A stretch of DNA of 64,000 nucleotides from Thereva unica. Its lineage: Eukaryota; Arthropoda; Insecta; Diptera; Therevidae. A program made the position numbers and the translations under genes. The stretch is from positions 80,194,543 to 80,258,542 of the forward strand of contig OX465281.1 of NCBI GenBank assembly GCA_949987705.1, given 5' to 3'. Numbering within the stretch: position 1 is the first letter of the stretch; each line of letters starts with the position of its first letter. Below the pieces are notes generated by a model. It made no database searches, was not told where the DNA came from, and worked only from the letters and a program-made list of their open reading frames with translations. Below, in pieces: positions 11,155 to 21,227 of the stretch.

Positions 11155-11545
11155 CTACAGACCGGAATTCCTCACGAACAGGATACTAGGCTCTAGAAAT
11201 GAAATTTGATTGCGTATAAAGCCTAGCATCCTGTTCGTGCGGAAGTCTGAATTCCTCACGAACAGGATACTAGGCTCTAGAAATGAAATTTGATTGCGTA
11301 TAAAGCCTAGCATCCTGTTCGTGCGGAATTCAGACTCCCCTTTAAAATGCATGTTAAAAAAGTGTGCGGAGTTCAGGTTAGAGGACGGTCTGAATTCTGG
11401 CAATAAAGTTTAGTAACCTGTTCTAGCGGAATTCATACCCGTAAATAAGCTTTGTACTCTAAAAATAAATGGCTTTTTTCTAAGTGGAGACTTTTTATTT
11501 CAATTTCCGCAGGAACAGGATACTAGGCTGTTCTGATGTTATTTA
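11155..11545. repeat. Cluster of CCTAGTATCCTGTTCGTG termini
   Basis: At least five copies of the terminus, in both orientations, lie here (cctcacgaacaggatactag and agcctagcatcctgttcgtg). A 100-bp stretch is duplicated in tandem at about 11160-11330, and a third copy of the 8840-9330 unit occurs at about 11300-11520. Fragments also lie at 7851-7880. This is the core repeat family of the 7.8-11.5 kb cluster. Confidence 0.75.
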
Positions 11546-11804
11546 TGCATGAATGCGGTCAAATGTAAAAACAAAACTTTTTTATTATTATCTCCCACTT
11601 TTTATTATTATAAACTGTTTTTTACTTTTTATTACAAACTGATTTTTACAAAACCTTTCACTTTTATTAACATGAAAAATAGTTCTATGACAGACTTCTT
11701 AATTTCATGACAGTTCTTCTTCTTATTACTTGTGAGGCATACTCACACTAGACTCAAGCCTAGTTTATATAAGAAAAATAATTAATCCCAACAATACGCA
11801 ATCA
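11546..11804. other. AT-rich spacer
   Basis: TTTTTATTATTA-like short repeats and no coding frame or recognisable element. Confidence 0.4.
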
Positions 11805-12025
11805 AAATTTATTTCTAAAAAAATTATCACACTTTCTACCAAAGGTGTCAACATTTTTTCATAAAATCATTCTTCTTCTTTTTTCTTTCGACAATTTTCA
11901 AATCGAAAACGAGAAAAATGGGAAAATTGATTTATGATTTATTATGAATGATTTATTCTGAAAATACTAAAAAATAAACATTAGTTTTTATAAAAATAGC
12001 ATTTCGATGCTATTCAATTGAAGAA
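11805..12025. repeat. Right copy of the widely spaced inverted repeat
   Basis: Reverse complement of 7672-7855 with some extra sequence (acgcaatcaaa, tttctaccaaaggtgtca) that also appears at 9060-9085 and 11190-11215, linking the whole cluster to one family. It abuts the MITE fragment at 12026 with no spacer. Confidence 0.7.
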
Positions 12026-12215
12026 AGTCGAAAGGCTCGGCTGCTACTGCTATCCGTGTACACTCCTATTCATACATATTAACACACTCATAAAAATGAT
12101 GAACGAAACACAAAAGTTGAACGCAAATTTCCACTCCATTCTGAGCTGCTTTCCATTTTCCTTGCAACTCTAGTTTGTTTCAAACTTTGCATTGGAGTGA
12201 AAGAGAAAACAACGT
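12026..12215. repeat. Inverted fragment of the 6566-6881 MITE
   Basis: Reads as the reverse complement of about 6640-6800 (caaaagttgaacgcaaattt, gaaaggctcggctg) with scattered substitutions. Both termini are missing. Confidence 0.75.
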
Positions 12216-12218
12216 TTA

Positions 12219-12563
12219 GGGGCATATACACTACAAGGTTTTATGCGTCCAAACATGTCCCACAGTCTTTCTGACAAACTTGATTGAACGCTGAGCCTAG
12301 CCATAAACTACATACATAACTTCAGTAAAATCGGTTATATTCGTAAATTTCTCTCGTTACCATTCCTCTCTCAACCATAAATAAAACCGGTTTTACTTAA
12401 CAAGCTTATGGAATCGTGTGAACTGGCTCAATAGCCATTGAAATTTTAACCAATCCAGTTAGATATTTGGGATGACAAATATAAAACCAAAAACCAAACC
12501 ACACATTGTCAACCTTTGTTTTAAAGCATTTTTGTACGCATAAAACCTTGAAATGTACGGGCC
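12219..12563. repeat. MITE with TIR around caaggttttatgcgt
   Basis: The left end runs gggc...acaaggttttatgcgt and the right end acgcataaaaccttga...gggccc is its imperfect complement, about 40 bases. The interior is AT-rich and non-coding. Confidence 0.65.
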
Positions 12564-12998
12564 CAGAACACCAACAGTCAAGCCAAGCAAACATGCAATG
12601 CAGGCAACTTAAGACTCCGTTCTCGCTACTCGAACGATAACTACGGTCGTGTTTTTTTAATGAACTGGGGTTTGAGAATTTTTGAGTTCATTGAAAAAAC
12701 GGCAAGCGAAAGTTTGCAAACCTCAACTGTGTAGTGACCGCGTAAAGTTTAATTACCAAACTTTACGCAATGTCACACAACAACTTCCGGCACGATCAAA
12801 ACGATCAGTCGGAACACTCCATCGATCACCGAACTCGAAGTTCAGTGATCTTGCCGTTTTCCCCCATCTTGTTTATCGTAGATCCAATTTCCGCCATCTA
12901 CGAGACAATCTATCAAAAAGGCTCCCTCTAACCTATGACATCGTGCGTGCATACAAAGCGAAAATATCAGTGACTCTAATATATATATATTATATATA

Positions 12999-13204
12999 CA
13001 CTGACTCAAAAATGTGTTGCAATGTTTTGGAAATTAAATTATTTGTCCTAAACTTATCACACACAGATCGGAAGATGTATGACTGGGATAATGTAGTTTT
13101 TACTAAAAACTACTGTATCCCAGTCATCCTGCGCCCAACCTTTGTGTGATAAGTTAAGGATAAACAATTTAATTTCCAAAACATTGCAACACATTTTTGA
13201 GTGA

Positions 13205-13207
<3 letters not shown>
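12999..13207. repeat. Palindromic MITE in the 5' LTR (TA target)
   Basis: Arms of about 65 bases start cactgactcaaaaatgtgtt and end with the complement ...ttgagtgagtg. TA stands on both sides. The centre pairs gtagtttttac with the complementary strand. The 3' LTR lacks it, so the insertion came after integration of the gypsy element. Confidence 0.85.

Positions 13208-13260
<53 letters not shown>
13208..13260. repeat. (TA)n microsatellite
   Basis: An unbroken run of TA dinucleotides in the 5' LTR, matched by a longer run in the 3' LTR at 22522-22599. Length difference is normal slippage. Confidence 0.95.
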
Positions 13261-13264
<4 letters not shown>

Positions 13265-13414
13265 ATACATTATACAAATAAATTGTTTCAATTTAATCCG
13301 ATAATTAAAACTTGTGATAAAACGATAATTGTTATTAATAATAAAGTTATAAGTGAAAGTACTAAAATTAAATCGTGTTTAATTCAAAAGCTCCCCGGAA
13401 TACAGGAGCTATAT

Positions 13415-13428
13415 TGGTGACCCCGACG
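13415..13428 (+). other. Primer-binding site, tRNA-Trp type
   Basis: The string tggtgaccccgacg directly follows the 5' LTR. It is complementary to the 3' end of eukaryotic tRNA-Trp (...CGTCGGGGTCACCA). This primer choice is characteristic of CsRn1-like elements. Confidence 0.8.
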
Positions 13429-13847
13429 GGCAACACGCGGAGCAAGTTGCTCATTTTAAAAAAAATTATTTAAAACATTGTGTTTTTTTTCCCAACCAAG
13501 TGGAATAAATTTGCTTATACACTAGGGAGCACTTGATTACCCTCACATGAAATTTCGATGTAAAACTTGCTGCAGCAAGACTATTCCGGCGAAATTTTTG
13601 TTAAATATTTCTGGTCCGTTATTTCAAAATTCCTAGTAATCCAAATAATTCAAAGAGCTAAAAGTAACGGGAAATTTCAATTTTAGAATATTATGTGTTT
13701 TGCAAGAGGAGCACTTGATTACCCTCATCATTTTCTTTCTGTTATTATTAGCATAAAAGTGCAGTGAAACTAAGGAATTTGTATTTAATTAAACTTTTAC
13801 TTGTATCAAATAGTGTTTTTAAGTGTTTTGCGTGTCAGTTTGAAAAT

Positions 13848-14371
13848 ATGGGTCGCGGGAAAACTCTATCCCAACAAGAAATGGGAAAAATTCTTGCATT
13901 CAAGCAAGAGAATTATTCAAACAGGGAAATCGCGAGGAAAATTGGACGAAACTCGTGGACTATTAACAACTTTTTGAAAGACCCCGAAAATTATGGGCAA
14001 AATAGAAAAGGCCGCACAGAAACGGCGACAACCGAGCGGTAGCGTAGGTCAATTTTACGTGAAGCGTCCAACTCCACGTCAACCGCTCGAAAGATAAAGG
14101 AAAAAGCCGGAGTTTCAGCGAGTGTTTGGACGGTTCGGAGGGTAATTAAGCAATCCCCAAATATTCGCCGCAAAAAACTACAAAAAAACCGCTCTTGCTT
14201 GAACGTCATAGGGATGAGAGATTAAGGTTTTGTAGAAATGATCTAATTTGGAGGAGTGAGTGGGAACACGTGATTTTTTCGGACGAGAAAAAATTTAATC
14301 TGGATGATCCTGACGGGTTTCAACATTATGTCCACGATATGCGAAAATCTGAGCTGTTCCTATTTCCTCAG
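13848..14371 (+). pseudogene. Tc1-like transposase, N-terminal half (left arm)
   Basis: ATG at 13848 opens MGRGKTLSQQEMG, then the helix-turn-helix region (NREIARKIGRNSWTI). A TAG stop follows at about 14038, absent from the other arm. A frame change at about 14190 leads into HRDERLRFCRN and the first catalytic Asp region VIFSDEKKFNLD. The frame then runs into the palindrome centre, so the second Asp and the final acidic residue are missing. Confidence 0.85.
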
Positions 14372-14833
14372 GACCATCCAGATTAAATTTTTTCTCGTCC
14401 GAAAAAATCACGTGTTCCCACTCACTCCTCCAACTTAGATAATTTCTACAAAACCTTAATCTCTCATCCCTATGACGTTCAAGCAAGAGCGGTTTTTTTG
14501 TAGTTTTTTGCGGCGGATATTTGGGGATTGCTTAATTACCCTCCGAACCGTCCAAACACTCGCTGAAACTCCGGCTTTTTCCTTTATCTTTCGAGCGGTT
14601 GACGTGGAGTTGGACGCTTCACGTAAAATTGACCTACGCTCCCGCTCGGTTGTCGCCGTTTCTGTGCGGCCTTTTCTATTTTGCCCATAATTTTCGGGGT
14701 CTTTCAAAAAGTTGTTAATAGTCCACGAGTTTCGTCCAATTTTCCTCGCGATTTCCCTGTTTGAATAATTCTCTTGCTTGAATGCAAGAATTTTTCCCAT
14801 TTCTTGTTGGGATAGAGTTTTCCCGCGACCCAT
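14372..14833 (-). pseudogene. Tc1-like transposase, N-terminal half (right arm)
   Basis: Mirror of the left arm. ATG at 14833. This arm has no TAG stop and keeps the helix-turn-helix region in one frame, but it carries the same frame change near the RRKKLQKN segment as the left arm. VIFSDEKKFNLD is in a different frame (14295-14486). The shared lesion shows that the palindrome was made from one already broken copy. Confidence 0.85.
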
Positions 14834-15161
14834 ATTTTCAAACTGACACGCAAAACACTTAAAAACACTATTTGATACAAGTAAAAGTTTAATTAAATAC
14901 AAATTCCTTAGTTTCACTGCACTTTTATGCTAATAATAACAGAAAGAAACTGATGAGGGTAATCAAGTGCTCCTCTTGCAAAACACATAATATTCAAAAA
15001 TTGAAATTTCCCGTTACTTTTAGCTCTTTGAATTATTTTGATTACTAGGAATTTTGAAATAACGGACCAGAAATATTTAACAAAAATTTCGCAGGAATAG
15101 GCTTGCTGCAGCAAGTTTTTCATCGAAATTTCATGTGAGGGTAATCAAGTGCTCCCTAGTG

Positions 15162-16490
15162 TATATATAAAAAATAAATAAAATTGATGGTTCATTATCA
15201 TCATCTTCAATAAGTCCATTACATGGCGATAATTTAGAAATTTTAAAAATTTTAAATTTAACATTCATTAAAAAATTTTTTTTTTGTCTCAAAATACTGC
15301 TGAAAGCATCACAATAGCCCAAACAACAAATACAACGGCATTCGTCCAATAGAATTTCACTTAGGTTTCCCGTTCGAAACGCGTGCATGTGAAAGCAGTG
15401 TCGGCGGTTCTTGAGAAGCGGTCGTGACAATTCGTTTTTACAATAATTTTCAAGTGTCAGATAAATAGAGAAAGCTTTCGATCTTGTTGTGGTTGGTGTT
15501 TATATCGCTTTAATTCCCAGAATTATCATTATATCTGCGTACCTGATCAGTACAATTTTTGGTTAAACGCCGTACAACATACTCGTTTACATTAATATCA
15601 GCTTCTTTAGTAGTAACTAACAGTGGGTTTTGGAATTGGTGAACACTTAAATATCCAATCGCTGACTACGTGTTAAAGAATTACTTAAAAATTTTCGTTT
15701 ATGACCAAATTAGTGCTGTAATTGTAACTCTATGGTGCGATATAAGACCGAAGTATAAACATCCAAACCGGTTGAACCCATATACCAAATCTAAAAATAA
15801 TTTTATCGATTTTTGTAACGGTTAAGAAATATCACCAAAGTGGTTTGAGGTTATTGAGATTAAATTGTGCTTTTATAAAGCTTCACTTATTTAAACATTA
15901 ATTGTCGCCGAAATTTTAATATATAAAATATTTTCATGAAAATACAAAATTTGATCCAACAGCTTTAATTACAGCAATTCTGTTGCTTCTTTATGTATCC
16001 AATTTAAGTATTTACGGCCATCATTTATCACCCTCCTTTGAGCTTCAACAAGAAGGTGTGGATTGTTTGAGATTGATTGCTACGCTGTCGCACCGTCCGT
16101 ACTAGCTGCAGCACCGAAATATTGCGTAGTACCAACGATAATCTACAGAACATCGAACCAGCTAAAGGAATCACAGATAATTGTTTTATTTTCATTTTTA
16201 TTTTTTGTATAACATATAATTTTATTTTATATATTTTTTTCCATTACCTTTTAGTTTTCCATTTTCTTTTATATACACATATACATATATTTTTAAGTTT
16301 TTTTCCCCTATTTTTTTTCTCCCAACTATATATACATATAAATACACTAAATTGAATTTTCTTTTAAATATATTAATATATAAAACATAGATAAACCTTA
16401 ATCACTTTCACATATACATAAGTAATTATATTTGGTACACGTCCATATATACAAATACATTACTTTTGGGGCTCGTTATTGCACCTATAT
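15162..16490. other. Gypsy leader or unassigned insertion; no gene seen
   Basis: About 1.3 kb of AT-rich DNA without a supported frame. It lies between the Tc1 derivative and the minisatellite element, all within the gypsy leader. It may be original leader sequence or another degraded element. Confidence 0.35.
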
Positions 16491-18147
16491 ATATATACTA
16501 GCATAAAACCCGCGTGCCTTGCAACGCCTTTAAATAAAAACTGTTTATTATGTGCAATGTTTTCCTTCAAAAAAAAAAAACAACCAAAAAATCAGCTGTC
16601 ATTATCCCTAAAAGGGTTTATTATAGTGCATATTTTTAATAAATATGGTAAACAAATTGCTGCGTATATCACCTCTGCTCAACAAATCTGCAAGTTTTGA
16701 AGCAGAGATTGGCATGTTTATGTCCCCCATTTCACTGCGTTAGGGAATGAATTTCGAAAAATTGCTTCTTAGTGAATGTCCACGTCATTATAGAGATGCA
16801 CTGTCAAAATTAAAGCCCTTCAGCTCCAGCGGTTTGGGTTAACCCCATTTAACCCCCTTAGGGGATAAATTTCAATAAATCGCTCCTAAGTGGATGTCCA
16901 CGTCATTATAGGGATGCACGGTCAAAATTAAAGCCCTTCAGCTTCAGCGGTGTGGGTTAACCCCATTTCGCCCACTTAGGGGATGAATTTCGAAAAATCG
17001 CTTATTAGTGGATGTCCACGTCATTATAGGGATGCACTGTCAAAATTTAAGCCCTATAGCTCCAGCGATTTGGGTAAACCCCATTTCACTCCCTTAGGGG
17101 ATGAATTTCGAAAAATCGCTTTAATAGTGGAAGACCACGCCATTATAGGGATGCACTGTCAAAATTACAGCCCTATAGCTATAGCGGTTTGGAAAAACCC
17201 CATTTCACCCCCTTAGGGGATGATTTTCGAAAAATTGCTTTATAGTGGATGTCCACGCCATTATAGGGATGCACTGTCAAAATTTCAGCCCTATAAATTT
17301 AGCGGTTTGGAAAAACCCCATTTCACCCCCTTGGGGGATGAATTCCGAAAAATCGCTTCTTAGTGGATGTCCACATCACTATAGGGATGCACTGTCAAAA
17401 TTTCAGCCCTATAGCTCCAGCGGTTTGGGTAAACCCCATTTCACTCCCTTAGGAGATGAATTTCGAAAAATCGCTTTTATAGTGGAAGACCACGCCATTA
17501 TAGGGATGCACTGTCAAAATTACAGCCCTATAGCTTTAGCGGTTTGGGTAAACCCTATTTCACCCCCTTAGGGGATGAATTTCGAAAAATCACTCTATAG
17601 TGGATGTCCACGCCATTATAGGGATGCACTGTCAAAATTTCAGCCCTATAGCTATAGCGGTTTGGAAAAACCCCATTTCACCCCCTTAGGGGATGAATTT
17701 CGAAAAATCGCTTCTTAGTGGATGTCCACATCATTATAGGGATGCACTGTCAAAATTTCAGCCCTATAGCTCCAGCGGTTTTGAGTTGACCCTATTTCAC
17801 CCCCTTAGGGGATGAATTTCGAAAAATCGCTAGGGATGCACTGTCAAAAATTTCAGCCCTTTAGCTCTAGCGGTTTAGGTTGTGCGTTCTCTTTCAGTCA
17901 GTTACTTTTTATACAATAGAAAAAAAGTAAAGAAAATAAATCCCCTTACAACTTATTGAACCCCATTTCACCCCCTTCAACCCTTTTTTCTCCAAAAAAA
18001 ATAGCCTATGTCCGTCTCCAAGGTCTAAACTATGTCTGTTGCAAATTTCATCAAAATCGGTCCAGCGGTTTAGGCGTGAAAGCGTAACATACAGACAGAC
18101 AGACAGACAGACAGACAGAGTTACTTTCGCATTTATAATATTAGTAA

Positions 18148-18150
<3 letters not shown>
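16491..18150 (+). mobile_element. Non-autonomous element with minisatellite and GACA tail
   Basis: Starts near tactagcataaaacccgcgt, holds a 118-bp tandem array, then a conserved tail: aaatcggtccagcggtttag, a cagacagacaga run (18092-18119) and tttcgcatttataatattag. That tail is common at the 3' ends of dispersed insect repeats. It has no transposase or RT. The class is uncertain (RTE-derived SINE-like or Helitron-like); boundaries are approximate. Confidence 0.55.
16743..17880. repeat. 118-bp minisatellite, about 10 units
   Basis: The unit start gggatgaatttcgaaaaatc recurs near 16743, 16861, 16979, 17097, 17216, 17334, 17453, 17571, 17689 and 17808, a spacing of 117-119. Each unit has cattatagggatgcactgtc and agctccagcggttt. 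Units differ by up to about 15 per cent by eye. The last unit is deleted internally. Open frames through it are a product of the repeat length and not genes. Confidence 0.92.

Positions 18151-18206
<56 letters not shown>
18151..18206. repeat. (TA)n microsatellite
   Basis: Run of about 28 TA units directly after the element tail, possibly grown from its target or tail sequence. Confidence 0.95.
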
Positions 18207-18208
<2 letters not shown>

Positions 18209-18291
18209 CTCGCTCCCGTGCTTATTTTTTTTATTTTTTTCTGGGTTTTGTTTGCCATCTATTATTTTTCTTTTTTAAAATTTTTTTCACT

Positions 18292-19209
18292 ATGTCAAGG
18301 ACCGAGGGTTCATCCAGTGAACAAGACGTTCACATGGAAACGTCACAAATAGAGGAGCCAAAGCCCGGAACTTCGGGTGTCGACGCTGTTAAAGTATCAA
18401 AATACGACATCCCGAAATTCTGGGTACAGCAGCCCGCCTCCTGGTTCTATCAGGCTGACATTATGTTTCAACTGGCGGGCTGCAAATCAGATAGAATCAA
18501 AGTCTACAATGTTATAGCCGCATTGCCGGAAGAGGCGGTAACGGCAATGAGGCTTAGCACCGTAGACCCCTCTACCTCCTCGTACGAGGAAATAAAAGTG
18601 TATCTGCTCGAGAAATACGGCACTTCTGAGAAGCGCCGGCTCGAGCAGTTGCTTTCAGTGCAAGAGCCTGGAGACCGGAAACCTTCGGAGTTTCTCCAGG
18701 CTCTGAAGGCACTAGCTGGTGGGTCGTCGGCAGTCAAAGATGACCTGATCCGGAACCTGTGGGAGCGGAGGCTTCCACAGGCCATCCAAGTCATGTTGGC
18801 CACAGCTGCCGACCAAAGCCTAGCCGGATTGGCCGCCACGGCGGACAAGGTATGGGAGGTGCTTCCACACGGAGGCGCCTCATACGCGTCCGCCGTCCAC
18901 GCAACACCTGCCAAAGCGGAGCCCACATTGGTGGCGCTGCAAAGCGCCATCAATAGGCTGACGGCCCGGCTGGACAAACTTGCCAGCAACCCACGAAACT
19001 CGAGAAGCCGAACACCTGCCAATCGACAGGGCGGCCCTCGACAGCCCTCGGCCAATCGGCCACAAGGGGTCAATCAACTCAGAGGTAGCCTGTGCTACTT
19101 CCATTACCGCTATGGTAAGGAAGCACGCACATGCAAGGCACCCTGCAGTTTCAGTGGTGGTAATGCAAAGCCGGCGAAGAAACCACCCACCCACCCTAAC
19201 AAAAACTAA
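18292..19209 (+). CDS. Gypsy (CsRn1-like) Gag
   Basis: Intact 305-codon frame from an ATG after the leader. Residues about 38-200 form the capsid-like region (IPKFWVQQPASWFYQADIMF, LLEKYGTSEKRRLEQLL). A basic, Arg/Gln-rich stretch precedes a Cys/His knuckle (CYFHYRYGKEARTCKAPC) of the CHCC pattern used by CsRn1 elements in place of CCHC. Gag packages the element RNA in the cytoplasm. The protease frame begins 17 bases after the stop in another frame, so pol would need a frameshift or reinitiation. This is the only undamaged gene of the element. Confidence 0.92.
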   Translation: MSRTEGSSSEQDVHMETSQIEEPKPGTSGVDAVKVSKYDIPKFWVQQPASWFYQADIMFQLAGCKSDRIKVYNVIAALPEEAVTAMRLSTVDPSTSSYEEIKVYLLEKYGTSEKRRLEQLLSVQEPGDRKPSEFLQALKALAGGSSAVKDDLIRNLWERRLPQAIQVMLATAADQSLAGLAATADKVWEVLPHGGASYASAVHATPAKAEPTLVALQSAINRLTARLDKLASNPRNSRSRTPANRQGGPRQPSANRPQGVNQLRGSLCYFHYRYGKEARTCKAPCSFSGGNAKPAKKPPTHPNKN

Positions 19210-19226
19210 AGGGGCAGGGGGTCGAC

Positions 19227-19877
19227 ATGAGCGAGCATATAACCGGCCGCTCATATCGTTTATTCGTCAGAGACACCAACAATCGGATGGACTTTCTGAT
19301 TGATTCGGGCTCTGACGTTTCAATTGTTCCCGCCAAGGCGTTCCCGGCCCATAACGGTAGCCCGAACGTCCTTCTGTACGCGGCCAACGGATCACTGATC
19401 CGAACTTTCGGCACAAAGTTGCTTGAACTCGAACTCGGCTTACGCCGACGATACGTTTACAACTTCATTATAGCCGACACCACTAAAGCCATTATCGGGG
19501 CGGACTTCTTAACGAAGTTCAAATTGTCCGTCGATTTTGAATATCGGCATTTAGTCGACAAGCGCACGAAGTTTCGCATTAACGTGTGCGCTACCGTCGA
19601 CTACAACCCCGAAACATTTCCATGCCGAGTTATTGGCATATACAAAGAGCTATTAACGAAGTACGCTTCGTTAACAAAACCGCCCAATTTTAACCTTCCG
19701 GTTAAACACAATGTGCAACACCACATTGTAACCAAAGGGCAATTACCTTTTGTCACCGCTCGGCGACTCCATCCGGAGAAACTGAAGGTGGCAAAATTAG
19801 AATTCGACCATATGGTCCATGGGGATTTGTCGACCTTCGTCGTCCCCCGCAGCATCTCCGCTTCATCTGGTTCCTAA
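19227..19877 (+). pseudogene. Gypsy pol: protease and start of RT region
   Basis: Begins 17 bases past gag. The aspartic protease active site is LIDSGSD near residue 25. It runs to the linker ahead of RT. Near 19818 the reading moves to another frame (19819-20454), marked by a [12 protein letters not shown] segment that belongs to RT. Retroviral-type proteases cleave Gag-Pol; here Pol cannot be read through in one frame. Confidence 0.85.
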
Positions 19878-21227
19878 ACGGGACTCACATGATTGGAGGC
19901 CATGCGGCGACTACTGTCGCCTTAACGCTGTCACTGTGCCGGATAGATACCCGATCCCGCATATACAGAATTTCTCCGTGAATCTTCACGGCTGCACAAT
20001 TTTTTCGAAGGTTGACTTGGTACGTGCATACCATCACATACCAATCGCCCCAGAAGACGTGCATAAGACTGCACTCATTACGCCATTCGGCCTATATGAG
20101 TTTACACGTATGCCATTCGGCTTACGAAATGCAGCCCAAACCTTTCAAAGGTTCATAAATGAAGTTACGAGAGATCTCGACTTCGTTTATGTATACTTGG
20201 ACGATATACTTATCGCCAGTAAAACCGAGGATGAACACATCGTTCACCTTGAAGAGCTCTTTAAACGCCTCGATAGCTTCGGTTTAACCATCAAGCTAGA
20301 GAAATGCGTTTTTGGTGCAACAGCGATTAAGTTTCTAAGCCACCGCATCACAAAGGATGGAATACTTCCATCCCCCGATCGGGTTCAGGCTATCGTTGAT
20401 CTCGCACCTCCAACTTCTGTCAAATCGATCCAGAAGTTTGAATGGGAATGGTGAATTTCTATCACCGATTTATCCCATAATTGGCTGAACAGTTGGTGCC
20501 GATAAACGAGCATTTGAGAGACCTTCTCAACCGCTCACGTGCCAATAAAGTTTTTGACTGGCCAGCAGAATGTCAGGCGGCATTCCTCAAGGTGAAAACC
20601 TCGATGGCTGAAGCAACTCTGCTGAACCATCCAATCGAGGATGCAAAATACAGTCTTACGACTGACGCCTCTGATTATGCAATCGGAGGCGTTTTGGAAC
20701 AATTCAACGGTCATCGGTGGCAACCTCTAGCTTTTTATTCCAAAAAGCTGTCACCAACAGAACGGAAGTACTCTGCATTCGATCGCGAACTTCTTGCAAT
20801 CTATGCAGCGATCAAACACTTCCGTTATTTCGTTGAAGGACGCAATTTCGTCTATACTGATCACAAACCACTGGTTCGCGCCCTTCACACAAAGACCGAA
20901 CGATCCCCTCGTCAGACCAGACATTTGGGTCTAATCTCTCAGTTTACCACAGACATCAGACATGTGTCGGGTAAACAAAACGTTGTCGCCGACTACTTGT
21001 CGCGCTCTCTAGCAACCGACAACGTCGACTCGGTCACCTTCGACCTGCCTACACTGGCTCAGGCTCAACAAGGTGACACAGAGTTGAAGTCTCTACAAGA
21101 GCACCCCAGCAACGGCTCACGGGTAAAACTAATTCTCACACCAATATCATTTACCGCCCATCAGGTATGGTGTGAAACTAGTATAGGCATTCCTAGGCCT
21201 TACATACCCACACCTTACGGAGACTAG
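19819..21227 (+). pseudogene. Gypsy pol: reverse transcriptase and RNase H, broken
   Basis: RT motifs are in order: [40 protein letters not shown] and the catalytic YLDDI near 20195. The frame fails near 20440 and a TAA stands at about 20478. RNase H resumes at 20481-21227 with TTDASDYAIGG, FYSKKLSPTERKYSAFDREL and YTDHKPL, then the ADYLSR end. A last frame change at about 21222 leads to integrase. Three lesions mean no active enzyme from this copy. Confidence 0.88.

Larger units (their letters stand above)
12730..13413 (+). repeat. 5' LTR, interrupted by a MITE
   Basis: Begins tgtagtgaccgcgtaaagtt and ends ggagctata, identical to the 3' LTR at both edges. It is longer than the 3' LTR because a 209-bp MITE (12999-13207) sits in its TA microsatellite. 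One further difference is visible: aaattaaatcg here against aaattaaaacg at 22706. Confidence 0.93.
13520..15161. mobile_element. Palindromic Tc1-like element (two head-out arms)
   Basis: Terminal repeats cactagggagcacttgatta (left) and the complement (right) are flanked by TA on both sides. Each arm of about 790-850 bases holds the 5' half of the same Tc1-type transposase gene pointing inward, and both lack the catalytic C-terminal part. The axis lies near 14340. The termini repeat an internal gagcacttgattaccctca block (about 13705-13730 and 14953-14980). It is a non-autonomous derivative that could be moved by a full-length relative. Confidence 0.88.

Noticed and set aside
12682..13149. 155-codon frame at the 5' LTR
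   Set aside because: Runs from flank through the LTR into a MITE; the LTR part recurs in the 3' LTR without that frame.
13057..13420. Frames coding runs of Tyr-Ile (also at 18039 and 22386)
   Set aside because: Translations of TA microsatellites.
16983..17571. Two open frames of 77 and 108 codons with repeated MNFEKSLISGCP-like peptide
   Set aside because: They run through the 118-bp minisatellite; the peptide repeats only because of the DNA repeat.
16743..17880. Regular repeats that could suggest a CRISPR array
   Set aside because: Units are contiguous with no unique spacers, lie in a eukaryotic element and have no cas genes nearby.
18504..19303. Antisense and overlapping frames in gag, including one of 189 codons
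   Set aside because: Composition follows from the GC-richer gag; no domains.
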